A stretch of DNA of 64,000 nucleotides, taken from NCBI RefSeq assembly GCF_016587415.1, contig NZ_BNJI01000001.1, positions 5,991,501 to 6,055,500 on the forward strand, in the 5' to 3' direction. The translations under genes were made by a program, and so were the position numbers. Below are positions 34,542 through 42,334 of this stretch, one piece after another (position 1 is the first letter of the stretch; each line of letters begins with the position of its first letter). The notes under the pieces were generated by a model. The model saw only the letters and a list, made by a program, of their open reading frames with translations. It searched no databases and was not told the DNA's origin. This DNA is from Ktedonobacter sp. SOSP1-85 (GTDB taxonomy: Bacteria; Chloroflexota; Ktedonobacteria; Ktedonobacterales; Ktedonobacteraceae).

Positions 34542-35171
34542 ATGCCGATAACGAGCGAGAAGCTTATTGCCTGGTTGCAGCGGGTAGGGCAGGTGTTGCA
34601 TGAACAGCGAGAATATCTGACGCAGCTAGATGCCGCCATTGGGGATGCCGATCATGGCATCAATATGGACCGGGGCTTTCGGGCTGTCGTTGAGAAATTG
34701 CCTGCCCTGACGAGTGCTGATAGCGGCACCATTCTGAAGACGGTGGGGACCACGCTTGTCTCCACCGTTGGGGGCGCCAGTGGCCCGCTCTATGGCACCG
34801 CATTTTTGCGCGCGGGTATCGCGATGGCGGGTAAGCAAGAATTGCAGGAGGCGGACGTGGTTGCGCTACTCGCCGCGATGGTTGATGGTATCCAGGCGCG
34901 AGGCAAGGCCCGGCTGGGGGAGAAAACCATGTTAGATGCGCTACTTCCCGCCCTGGAGGCCGCGCGCAAGGCCGAGGGCGAGGGGTTGGAGATGCCTCAA
35001 CTGTTGCAAGTGTGCAGTAGTGCAGCGGAAGCGGGCATGAAGAGCACGATTCCCTTGCTGGCGACGAAGGGGCGGGCCAGCTATCTTGGTGCGCGCAGTA
35101 TTGGTCACCAGGATCCCGGAGCGACATCGACTACCTTGATGCTACAAGCGCTCGCGGAGACCTATCGATGA
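34542..35171 (+). CDS. dhaL: dihydroxyacetone kinase subunit DhaL
   Basis: ADP-binding subunit that passes phosphate from DhaM to dihydroxyacetone on DhaK. The 209-residue protein has the Mg/ADP-coordinating AIGDADHGINMDRGF (Asp35 and Asp37) and TSTTLML near the end. The ATG at 34542 has GGGAGAG at good spacing; upstream in-frame sequence is the repeat. Part of dhaKLM. Confidence 0.95.
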   Translation: MPITSEKLIAWLQRVGQVLHEQREYLTQLDAAIGDADHGINMDRGFRAVVEKLPALTSADSGTILKTVGTTLVSTVGGASGPLYGTAFLRAGIAMAGKQELQEADVVALLAAMVDGIQARGKARLGEKTMLDALLPALEAARKAEGEGLEMPQLLQVCSSAAEAGMKSTIPLLATKGRASYLGARSIGHQDPGATSTTLMLQALAETYR

Positions 35172-35214
35172 TGAGAGACCTTACGCACATGCAGAAAGAA
35201 CGAGGAGCTAAGCC

Positions 35215-35619
35215 ATGGGAGTCGGGTTAGTCATCGTGTCACATAGCGCACGGCTGGCGGAAGGCGTTGTTGAACTGGCTAGCCAGATGGCGCAAGGCAA
35301 GGTCTCCATCGTCGCGGCGGGTGGTGGGCCGGATGGCTCATTGGGAACGTCGGTGGAGAAAATTCTGGCCGCGCTGCACACGGTCGAGGGGCGTGATGGT
35401 GTCCTGGTCTTGCTTGATTTGGGGAGCGCGGCCATGTCGGTTGAGATGGCTGTAGAAGCCTATCGCGCTGAACAGAAGGAGCGGCGGGTGATTGTGAGTT
35501 CAGGCGCGCTGGTCGAGGGGGCTGTGGTCGCCGCGGTCGAGTCCTTGATTGGCAATACCCTGGATGCAGTGGCAGCCGCCGCAGCTGAGGCGCATACTCT
35601 GCCGAAGGTCCATCCTTAA
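35215..35619 (+). CDS. dhaM: PTS-dependent dihydroxyacetone kinase phosphotransferase DhaM
   Basis: A 134-residue EIIA-mannose-type domain that carries phosphate from HPr to DhaL-bound ADP. GLVIVSHSARLAEG contains the active His10. The GGGPDGSLGTS and LLDLGSAAMSVE segments are typical. There is no fused HPr or EI domain, unlike the long E. coli form, so the separate HPr gene 62 bp downstream is the likely donor. Confidence 0.94.
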   Translation: MGVGLVIVSHSARLAEGVVELASQMAQGKVSIVAAGGGPDGSLGTSVEKILAALHTVEGRDGVLVLLDLGSAAMSVEMAVEAYRAEQKERRVIVSSGALVEGAVVAAVESLIGNTLDAVAAAAAEAHTLPKVHP

Positions 35620-35681
35620 GCTCGTGGGCGTTCTCCATGTTGTACCTCTCTGTCTAGATTCGCATAGGGAAGGCATCGTCT

Positions 35682-35957
35682 ATGGCAGTGTTAGAAACAA
35701 CACTCAAAATCACCAATAAAGTTGGCCTTCATGCCCGCCCTGCGCGTCTGCTGGTTCAGACGGCGGCCAGTTTTCGAGCGCACATCTCGCTCCAGGTTGG
35801 GGAGAAGGTCGCCAACGCCAAGAGTATCCTGGCCGTCTTGAAGCTAGGGGTGCCGCAGGGGACCGAGATCCTGGTACGGGCCGAAGGCGACGATGCCGAG
35901 CCCGCGCTCGTGGCCATCGCCGCCCTTGCCAGGCGTAATTTTGATGAAGACGCGTAA
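35682..35957 (+). CDS. ptsH: HPr-family phosphocarrier protein
   Basis: A 91-residue PTS phosphocarrier. GLHARPA contains the phospho-accepting His17, and ANAKSIL contains the equivalent of the regulatory Ser46 (here Ser48). It is placed after dhaM to supply it with phosphate. EI (ptsI) is not in the window, so it must be encoded elsewhere. Confidence 0.93.
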   Translation: MAVLETTLKITNKVGLHARPARLLVQTAASFRAHISLQVGEKVANAKSILAVLKLGVPQGTEILVRAEGDDAEPALVAIAALARRNFDEDA

Positions 35958-36046
35958 TCTTATCAGGGCGTATGTGGGCTATGTAGCACTGTGCGCCAAC
36001 ATTTTTTTTCTGTGCCAGACAAGATGCGATAAATTTGCTTATACTA

Positions 36047-36126
36047 CTTCTCCGAAATCCTGAGCGCGCTTGTCCCCGAATGGGGGAAGCGCTAGTCACG
36101 AGAGTGACGTTGGATTTCGGAATAAG
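36047..36126 (-). repeat. 80-bp structured repeat, copy 2 (upstream of HD gene)
   Basis: Inverse orientation relative to copies 1 and 3. The outer helix AAATCC/GGATTT replaces AAACCC/GGGTGTT of copy 1, a compensatory change, and the GTCAC/GTGAC stem is conserved. It ends 37 bp before the TTG start of the next gene. Confidence 0.75.
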
Positions 36127-36163
36127 AGCGTAGTCAAAGGTGAAACAAGCAAGGAGGCCCATC

Positions 36164-36958
36164 TTGAAGAGACTGGATTATGCCCCAGGTCTGGACCAGT
36201 GGCGGGATGTCTTGTTCAGGACATTGCCGGATTGTACTGCGCAGATAGAGTGCTTTTTCGCGGATCGTGAGTTTGGCTTTCAGCATGCCTGGGAGGTGCT
36301 CGACAAGGTGAGCCGCCTGGCGACACAGATTGAGCATCGAGATGGGCGCCTCCTGCATCACGAGGTGATAGAGCACCTGGCGCTCTTCCATGATATCGGT
36401 AGGTTCTTTCAAGAGGCACATGTAGTAGAGCCTATCGTCCTGGCGCAGCAGGTGTACACGCGCTTCGCCCGAGAGCAGGCGGTACGGCCTGATAACGCGC
36501 GGGCGGTGCTTGATGGAATGGTGAGCACACCATTCTTGAACTACCGCTTGCATCCCTCCGGCCATCCTCCACGCACCCTGGAGGCCGATATCGTGCGTGC
36601 AATCGTGATCATGTTGAATACAAGAGGCGCGCGAGTTGACTACCACTATGCATGCAGCCGCGCCCAGCGCGATGCCCCCTTTTTTGATCCTTCACTTACC
36701 CAGGAACAGCGCGCCCGCTTCTCCTTAGAGCACTTTTCGGGCGACCATCTCAATGTCTTGCTCTCGCTGCTAGCCATGCGCCCCGGTGATTTCTCGCATC
36801 CTGTGCTGCAAGAGACGTATCGCAGGTGGAGAGGGCCTATGAAAGAAGAGGTCGTCGCACATATTCTCGATCTGGCCCGGCGCGTAGGTGAGAGCGAGGA
36901 GCACCTGGAGAGCATACAGCAAACCATTACCTGGTATCGCAACACATTCGCATGTTAA
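36164..36958 (+). CDS. HD-domain protein (putative phosphohydrolase)
   Basis: A 264-residue protein. TTG at 36164 is chosen because AAGGAGG lies 8 bp upstream. It has a conserved FGFQHAWEVL histidine and an HDIGRF motif, which gives the H...HD of metal-dependent phosphohydrolases. The second half has HFSGDHLNVLLSLL. The substrate is unknown; HD proteins hydrolyse nucleotides or phosphate monoesters. It stands alone between the HPr gene and the PLP enzyme. Confidence 0.82.
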   Translation: MKRLDYAPGLDQWRDVLFRTLPDCTAQIECFFADREFGFQHAWEVLDKVSRLATQIEHRDGRLLHHEVIEHLALFHDIGRFFQEAHVVEPIVLAQQVYTRFAREQAVRPDNARAVLDGMVSTPFLNYRLHPSGHPPRTLEADIVRAIVIMLNTRGARVDYHYACSRAQRDAPFFDPSLTQEQRARFSLEHFSGDHLNVLLSLLAMRPGDFSHPVLQETYRRWRGPMKEEVVAHILDLARRVGESEEHLESIQQTITWYRNTFAC

Positions 36959-37040
36959 CATATGGGTGGGGGATGAGGTGTGGATGCTGAGTAGTTTTCT
37001 ACATGGAAAAGTGTTGTAAAAAGGATGGTGGTATTTCTCT

Positions 37041-38135
37041 ATGCCCATAACTGAACAGGATAAAGAGCGTATTTTGTCCCAGTGTAAGCGCTTTCTAGCC
37101 ATGCATTATCCCAGATCTCCGCGCGAGGTCTTGCATGATCTGACGGAATTTGCCGATCCAGAGGCGAAGGCGGATCGGTACGGTGGCGGTGAACTGATTA
37201 CTTCGTTTGAGGAGGAGATTGCCCATTTATTGGGAAAAGAGGCCGCGGTCTTTATGCCCAGTGGGACCATGTGCCAGCCCATCGCGCTGCGTATCTGGTG
37301 TGAGCGCAAGGGGCGCAAGCGCGTGGCGTATCATCCCACCTGTCACCTGGAGATTCACGAGCACGATAGTTACCAGCGTTTGCATGGCCTGGAACGAGTT
37401 TTGCTGGGTTCGGATCGCCAGGTCTTCACTCTCGAAGACCTCAAAAGTGTGCCGGAGCCTCTGGGGGCGCTGCTCATTGAGTTGCCCCAGCGCGAGATTG
37501 GCGGACAGCTTCCTTCTTGGGAGGAACTGGTAGAGATTACCACCTGGGCGCGTGAGCGCGGAATCGCGGTGCACCTGGATGGCGCGCGTCTCTGGGAGTG
37601 CAAGCCCTTCTATCAGCGTGAGTATGCCGAGATTGCGGGCCTGTTCGACACAGCGTATGTCTCATTCTACAAGGTTCTTGAAGGGATCGCGGGCGCGGTG
37701 CTGGCGGGTCCCGCAGATGTCATCGCCGAGGCGCGCATCTGGCAGCGGCGGCAGGGAGGCAACCTGATCAGCCTCTACCCTTATGTGCTCTCGGCGCAGC
37801 AAGGGATGCAGAAGCACCTCGGGTGCATCGACGAGTATTGCGCGAAGGCGCGCGAGATCGCCGCCGCGCTCTCGGACCTGCCCCAGATCGAGATCCTGCC
37901 CAATCCTCCGCAGACCAACATGCTGCACCTCTTCCTGCGTGGCGACCGTGAGCGACTGGTAGACGCTGCCTGGCGCGTCGCTGAGGAGACACAGACAGTC
38001 CTCTTCCGCATGCTGACTCCCACGCTCGTCCCACAGTATAGTAAATTTGAACTCTCCATTGGCGAGGCCGCTCTGGATATCCCCACAGAAGAGATTGTTC
38101 CCCTCTTCCGGCGCGTCTTCGAACTGGCCGAATAG
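37041..38135 (+). CDS. PLP-dependent beta-eliminating lyase / threonine aldolase-like
   Basis: A 364-residue fold-type I PLP enzyme of the threonine aldolase/beta-eliminating lyase family. It has LGKEAAVFMPSGTM, the PLP-pyridine Asp in VHLDGARLWE (Asp180), and the PLP lysine in VSFYKVLEG (Lys211). HPTCHLEIHEH is unlike classic threonine aldolases (the window's other copy at 49252 has GDESHIYHYEAG), so the substrate may differ. It ends in a perfect palindrome. Confidence 0.85.
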   Translation: MPITEQDKERILSQCKRFLAMHYPRSPREVLHDLTEFADPEAKADRYGGGELITSFEEEIAHLLGKEAAVFMPSGTMCQPIALRIWCERKGRKRVAYHPTCHLEIHEHDSYQRLHGLERVLLGSDRQVFTLEDLKSVPEPLGALLIELPQREIGGQLPSWEELVEITTWARERGIAVHLDGARLWECKPFYQREYAEIAGLFDTAYVSFYKVLEGIAGAVLAGPADVIAEARIWQRRQGGNLISLYPYVLSAQQGMQKHLGCIDEYCAKAREIAAALSDLPQIEILPNPPQTNMLHLFLRGDRERLVDAAWRVAEETQTVLFRMLTPTLVPQYSKFELSIGEAALDIPTEEIVPLFRRVFELAE

Positions 38136-38146
38136 GGCGCAGCCCC

Positions 38147-38203
38147 AGTAGCCGCGTACGCAAGTAGCGGGCTCCAAGCCCGCTACTTGCGTACGCGGCT
38201 ACT
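38147..38203. terminator. 27-bp perfect palindrome after PLP lyase gene
   Basis: Arms 38147-38173 and 38177-38203 are exact with a CCA loop, 11 bp after the stop. It contains CGCTACT...GTACGCG, the core shared with 9011 and 42240. Confidence 0.75.
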
Positions 38204-38317
38204 GATGGTTTGTGCTGGTGCATCCTGGTGGCGTGCAATTTCGTGTGTATGAGGGGAGATTGCCCCTGAGCCATTGATTCTGTATACGTTTGCCATACCC
38301 TGAAGGGATCAGGAACG

Positions 38318-38695
38318 ATGCAACTGGTAATTCTCGCTATTCCGCTAAGCGTTTGCCGGCTCGATCCGCGGCAGGAGATACCTGCCTGGGCATTGAGCCG
38401 GCGCGAATTTCTAGCGATAACATATACGCGTCAAGAACTCTCGATTGTCTGTGTCTCTGAAGTCGTGCCAGAGGAGGTCCAGGTGGAACATGGCTGGCGG
38501 GCCTTGCAAGTTGAGGGTCCGCTGGACTTCTCGTTGACAGGCATCCTGGCGGGCCTGGCAACCCCGTTATCGGGCGCGGGCATCTCGATCTTTGCCATCT
38601 CAACCTATGATACTGACTACCTGCTTGTGAAAGAGGTACACCTGGACCGGGCGCGGAAGGTGCTGGAGGCGCTGGGATATACCTTTTTGAATTGA
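38318..38695 (+). CDS. ACT-domain protein
   Basis: A 125-residue protein with the beta-alpha-beta ligand-binding ACT/CASTOR-like fold. LSIVCVSEVVPEE, WRALQVEGPLDFSLTGILA and ISIFAISTYDTDYLLVKE are characteristic. It probably binds an amino acid and acts as a small regulator. No enzyme domain is attached. Confidence 0.82.
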   Translation: MQLVILAIPLSVCRLDPRQEIPAWALSRREFLAITYTRQELSIVCVSEVVPEEVQVEHGWRALQVEGPLDFSLTGILAGLATPLSGAGISIFAISTYDTDYLLVKEVHLDRARKVLEALGYTFLN

Positions 38696-38868
38696 ATTCC
38701 TATAGTCATGAGGCGCGATCTTGCTACGTGTGTTCTGCTTGTATCCATTGATATGGATCGATCCGTATGTGTAGTGTGACATGGTAGCGTGGGCTAATAG
38801 GGCTTGATGATGCTATCGTGCTCACTAGAACATCTGAGAGGCGTTTCGCCGCAGGGAGGATTGAAGCT

Positions 38869-39699
38869 ATGAGTGCAACGGAGCGCACAAGTGGACCGTT
38901 TCAGGTAGCGCAAACACGAGCAACGGAGAGCACACGGCACCAGCAGGTACGTGCTCACTGGAAGATAGAGCTAGCATTATGGGTGGTGGGCGTCATCATC
39001 TTTCTGCTCACCTGTATGGGCATGCATATGCATCCTCGCCCTTTCTCCTTTGATCTTTCGATCATGCAGACCATTCAGAGCTGGCACCTGGGAAGTGTGC
39101 TCGATGCCATTGTACGCTTGCCTAGCGTTCTGGATGACCCCCTCTGGTCAATCGTACTTTTAAGTAGCTGGCTGATCTTCTTGTTAGTGGGAGCGATCTG
39201 GGCCTGGTTTGCGCATCGACGAGCGCTGACCTGGCTACAAAATGCGCTCTTCCTGGTCGCGATTGTCGCCAGCGGGTCGGGGGTAAACACGCTTCTGGAC
39301 ATCCTGGTCGGACGTCCGCGTCCCCTGGCGAAGATGTACCCAATTCACAACTATGAGGCTATTGTTCCCTTCCCCTCTTATCCCTCAGGCCATGTCGCGC
39401 ATGATGTGATCTACTATGGCTTCTTGTTGTACCTCAGCCAGACCGAGCCTGTGCGCCGCTGGAAGTATTATCGCTGGCTTCTGCCCTTGCAGATTCTCGC
39501 GGTGATCGAAATCCTGCTTATTAGCTACTCACGCATTCTGATGGGTGGGCACTGGCCAACGGATGTCCTGGGTGGATACTTTGAGGGAGTGCTCTGGCTC
39601 GGCCTCTTCATTTTCCTGTATCGCTGGGCGACGCCCTTGCAGGAGAAGTGGCAGCAACGCCTCAACCAGAAGCGGGGCGCGCGCCATCAACATGCTTAG
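38869..39699 (+). CDS. PAP2-family membrane phosphatase
   Basis: A 276-residue type 2 phosphatidic acid phosphatase/undecaprenyl-pyrophosphate phosphatase-like protein. Five to six membrane helices surround the three motifs: GRPRPLAK, YPSGHVAHD and SRILMGGHWPTDVLGG. The ATG at 38869 is used because GGGAGGA lies 10 bp before it. Active site on the outer face of the membrane; the substrate is a lipid phosphate. Its stop overlaps the convergent XRE gene by four bases. Confidence 0.92.
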   Translation: MSATERTSGPFQVAQTRATESTRHQQVRAHWKIELALWVVGVIIFLLTCMGMHMHPRPFSFDLSIMQTIQSWHLGSVLDAIVRLPSVLDDPLWSIVLLSSWLIFLLVGAIWAWFAHRRALTWLQNALFLVAIVASGSGVNTLLDILVGRPRPLAKMYPIHNYEAIVPFPSYPSGHVAHDVIYYGFLLYLSQTEPVRRWKYYRWLLPLQILAVIEILLISYSRILMGGHWPTDVLGGYFEGVLWLGLFIFLYRWATPLQEKWQQRLNQKRGARHQHA

Positions 39700-40091
39700 T
39701 TCAGATTCAGGTGCTTGTTGAGGAGAAAGGCGCTGAAGTCCGCGACACTCTCGATTGCGCCTTCGTCGAGCATATTCACCATGCGTTTGACTACGGTCCG
39801 ACGACTCTGACCGGGAGCCCCAGGGAGAAAGCCAATAACACTGGTAACCTGGGGTTCGCGTTCGCTACGGATCTCTTCCGCGACCATCTCCAACAATTCC
39901 GCGACATCCAGCTCCAGAGCGCCAGCCAGGCTTTCTAGCACCTTGGCCGAGGGATATTTTTGTCCCCGCTCGATCTCCCCCACATAAATTTCGGAGAGGC
40001 CAGCCTTCTCGCCTAGCTCTTTGATGGTCATATTATGATCCTGGCGTTCGCGACGGATGACGCGACCCAGCAGTTCTTGTAAATCGGCCAT
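39696..40091 (-). CDS. XRE-family transcriptional regulator
   Basis: A 131-residue repressor-type protein. An N-terminal helix-turn-helix of the Cro/C1 type has IRRERQDHNMTIKELGEKAG and LSEIYVGEIERGQKYPS. The C-terminal part is unknown (FLPGAPGQSRR, ESVADFSAFLL). Its own promoter carries two CTATGCT-N3-AGCATAG dyads, which suggests autorepression. It is divergent from a DUF4177-like gene and clpP. Confidence 0.9.
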   Translation of the reverse strand: MADLQELLGRVIRRERQDHNMTIKELGEKAGLSEIYVGEIERGQKYPSAKVLESLAGALELDVAELLEMVAEEIRSEREPQVTSVIGFLPGAPGQSRRTVVKRMVNMLDEGAIESVADFSAFLLNKHLNLN

Positions 40092-40104
40092 ATTTGCTTC
40101 CTTC

Positions 40105-40150
40105 CTATGCTCAGAGCATTGCCTATGCTGTAGCTATGCTGACAGCATAG
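40105..40150. promoter_or_regulatory. putative XRE operator pair
   Basis: A perfect dyad CTATGCT-GAC-AGCATAG (40134-40150) and a near-perfect one, CTATGCT-CAG-AGCATTG (40105-40121). A third half-site CTATGCT lies at 40123-40129. They fall between the -10 and the ATG of the XRE gene. Confidence 0.65.
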
Positions 40151-40162
40151 TTTTTCTCTATG

Positions 40163-40191
40163 AGTATACGCTAATGGCGTGCTATATTCAA
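40163..40191 (-). promoter_or_regulatory. promoter of the XRE regulator gene
   Basis: On the minus strand, TTGAAT (40191-40186), a 17-bp spacer and TATACT (40168-40163). Transcription would begin next to the perfect operator dyad. Confidence 0.7.
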
Positions 40192-40207
40192 GGCAACAGA
40201 TAAAACT

Positions 40208-40265
40208 ATTGTTATTGTGTGGTGTAACTGGGGCATTCGCCCCAGTTACACCACACAATAACAAT
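40208..40265. repeat. 27-bp perfect palindrome in a divergent promoter region
   Basis: Arms 40208-40234 and 40239-40265 are exact with loop ATTC. It lies between divergent genes, so it may act as a leader hairpin of the downstream operon and not as a gene-end terminator. Confidence 0.75.
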
Positions 40266-40291
40266 GTTGAAATGAGTAAAGGAGCAATAAG

Positions 40292-40570
40292 ATGCATATG
40301 CCAAGGATTGGTATGGGTTACCTGGCGGGGAAGATGGAGAAGCCGGAGTCGCAGTCAGGCTCGGTCTTTATCCCTATGGTGTATGAGCAAGCCCAGGCTG
40401 CGCGGTGGGAGTATAAGATTCTCACAGTGGATCCAGCCGAGGAGGCTCTGCCTGACGAGGTTCGCCTGAGCGAACTGGGAGCAGAAGGCTGGGTTATGGC
40501 CGGTCTTCTCGATGAACGGTCAACAGGAAAAGGCAAAAAGATTCACTACTACTTTCTGCGCCAGGCCTAA
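40292..40570 (+). CDS. DUF4177-like small protein
   Basis: A 92-residue protein. WEYKILTVD and the LSELGAEGWVMAGLL segment are the hallmark of the DUF4177 fold (beta-strand, helix, GWE/V strand), and it ends in YYFLRQA. Its function is not known. AAAGGAG precedes the ATG, and clpP follows after 44 bp, probably cotranscribed. Confidence 0.78.
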   Translation: MHMPRIGMGYLAGKMEKPESQSGSVFIPMVYEQAQAARWEYKILTVDPAEEALPDEVRLSELGAEGWVMAGLLDERSTGKGKKIHYYFLRQA

Positions 40571-40614
40571 GATTCATTTACCAAAGCTGTTTTACGATAA
40601 AAGGAGAGAAACAC

Positions 40615-41244
40615 ATGTCGAGTTTACTGGTTCCTACTGTACTGGAGAATACGCCACGCGGGGAGCGCGCCTATGACCTCTTCTCGCGCCTCTTGCGTGA
40701 CCGCATTATCGTCGTTAATGGACCCATTGATGATGCGATGTCGGGGCTGGTGGTAGCGCAGCTGCTCTACCTGGCGGCCGAGGATAGCAAGCGTGAAATC
40801 AATATGTATATCAACTCGCCAGGCGGCTCGATTAACGCGGGCCTGGGTATCTATGACACGATGCGGGTCCTGCCCTGTCCCATCTCGACCACCTGTGTTG
40901 GCTATGCGGCCAGCTTTGGCACTATTCTGCTGCTCGCGGGCGAGAAGGGGCGGCGTTTCTCGATGCCGCATGCGCGCATCCACCTGCACCAGCCCTTGAT
41001 CTCGGGAAGCCTGAGTGGGCAGGCCTCGGATATTGATATTCACGCGCGCGAGATCCTGCACCTGCGCAGCGAGATAAACGACATTATTCAGGAGCATAGC
41101 GGGCAGACGCTGGAGCGCATCCAGAAGGATACCAATCGTGATTTCTATATGAGTGCCGTCGAGGCCAAGGAATACGGCATCATCGACGATATCCTGACTT
41201 ATGCCGAGAAGAAACTGCCGGAGGAGGAGCCCAAAAACAAGTAG
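40615..41244 (+). CDS. clpP: ATP-dependent Clp protease proteolytic subunit
   Basis: A 209-residue serine protease forming a tetradecamer with ClpX or ClpA/C. Catalytic triad: Ser100 in GYAASFG, His125 in HLHQPL, Asp172 in KDTNRD. The N-terminus has PTVLENTPRGERAYDLFSRLL. It differs slightly from the usual ClpP (YAASFGT, not QAASMGA), consistent with one of several ClpP paralogues. No clpX is adjacent. Confidence 0.96.
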   Translation: MSSLLVPTVLENTPRGERAYDLFSRLLRDRIIVVNGPIDDAMSGLVVAQLLYLAAEDSKREINMYINSPGGSINAGLGIYDTMRVLPCPISTTCVGYAASFGTILLLAGEKGRRFSMPHARIHLHQPLISGSLSGQASDIDIHAREILHLRSEINDIIQEHSGQTLERIQKDTNRDFYMSAVEAKEYGIIDDILTYAEKKLPEEEPKNK

Positions 41245-41245
41245 G

Positions 41246-41315
41246 TAGTGTATTGCAAGAAGAATAGCGAGGGCGCGCAAGTGCGCGCCCTCGCTATTCT
41301 TCTTGCAATACACTA
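41246..41315. terminator. 33-bp palindrome between convergent clpP and GH16-like gene
   Basis: Arms 41246-41278 and 41283-41315 are exact with loop AAGT. It begins directly after the clpP stop. Confidence 0.75.
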
Positions 41316-41317
41316 TA

Positions 41318-42130
41318 TTAAAAGCGCTCAATGTGGATAGAATCGATCTCAAACCACTCATCTTCACAGGCGACCGTGCCAAAGCGCAGGATGCCGCGCG
41401 GGGTCGCGATGGCGTACTGGTTATCGAGCCAGGCGACGAAGCCGAGGGGGCGCGTGGGAGGATTGGGAGCGCGCAAGACAGGCTCGCCATCGACCCAGAA
41501 CAGGGCGGCCTCTGGCGTCCATTCAATGACATAGGTGTGCCAGGTCGTCATTGGCACTGTGAGCAGCTGCTCCTGGGCGCCACTGAGGCGCTGGAGCCAG
41601 CGGCCAGCGGGACGAGTATTGCCGGTAGTTAAGCCCCACCCGGTCGCCAGGGCCGTGGGGAGGGTCGCGAACAGGGAGCCTGGACGCATGCTATGGATGA
41701 CCTGGGCCTTCCAGCCCCAGCCGGGAATGCCCGGTACCAGAGCCATATTTGAAGGGGGTGAGGCATAGAAGAACCAGACGGCCTCTGGCAGCATCAGGAT
41801 ATCTCCTCGGACCGAAAAGGGATAGTTCCAGAAGCCAAAGCCTGCTGTCCCGCGCAGGGGGTGTGGATCGCGGCTGGTCGAGGCTGGAGTCGCGGCGGGA
41901 TGTGATGAGCGGGCGCGCACTTCCATGCGCAGGGGCGGGTGCCAGGGGAAATCACTGCGTGCCAGCGTGCCATAGTCATCTATCTGGGCGTCGGCATAGG
42001 TGCCCTGCGCGACAGCGGGAATAGCCATGCGTAGGACCGAATCCTCAAGTGTGAGGACGCCGGCTCCCAGGCAGGTTTGCGTCCAGCGTGAGTGGAGAGT
42101 CTGCGTGGTTTGTATAAAATCATCGATCAC
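41318..42130 (-). CDS. concanavalin-like (GH16-type fold) protein, function unknown
   Basis: A 270-residue protein. HTYVIEWTPEAALFWVDGEPVL and LGFVAWLDNQYA resemble the jelly-roll of family 16 glycoside hydrolases and concanavalin lectins. No clear ExDxxE catalytic motif was found, and there is no signal peptide. It may bind a carbohydrate or another ligand. Expressed alone from the minus strand. Confidence 0.65.
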   Translation of the reverse strand: MIDDFIQTTQTLHSRWTQTCLGAGVLTLEDSVLRMAIPAVAQGTYADAQIDDYGTLARSDFPWHPPLRMEVRARSSHPAATPASTSRDPHPLRGTAGFGFWNYPFSVRGDILMLPEAVWFFYASPPSNMALVPGIPGWGWKAQVIHSMRPGSLFATLPTALATGWGLTTGNTRPAGRWLQRLSGAQEQLLTVPMTTWHTYVIEWTPEAALFWVDGEPVLRAPNPPTRPLGFVAWLDNQYAIATPRGILRFGTVACEDEWFEIDSIHIERF

Positions 42131-42239
42131 AATCGCTACCTTCTCCTATGGTCTGCTATGAGCTTAACGCGAGTGTCTATTTCCAGTGTAGTCTCTTCGC
42201 GAAAGAGCGTCAAGGGGGATATCGAGCAGTGCGTGGCAT

Positions 42240-42320
42240 GACGCTACTAAAGTACGCGTCTACATATAATGGCACGGGCCTCTCGTGCCATTATATGTAG
42301 ACGCGTACTTTAGTAGCGTC
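42240..42320. repeat. 37-bp perfect palindrome
   Basis: The arms start GACGCTACTAAAG and are exact, with a 7-base loop. Part of the core family seen at 5162, 9011 and 38147; a decayed half occurs at 8587-8611. It lies between the promoter side of one gene and the 3' end of the next. Confidence 0.75.
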
Positions 42321-42334
42321 GGTGGAGCACGAAA

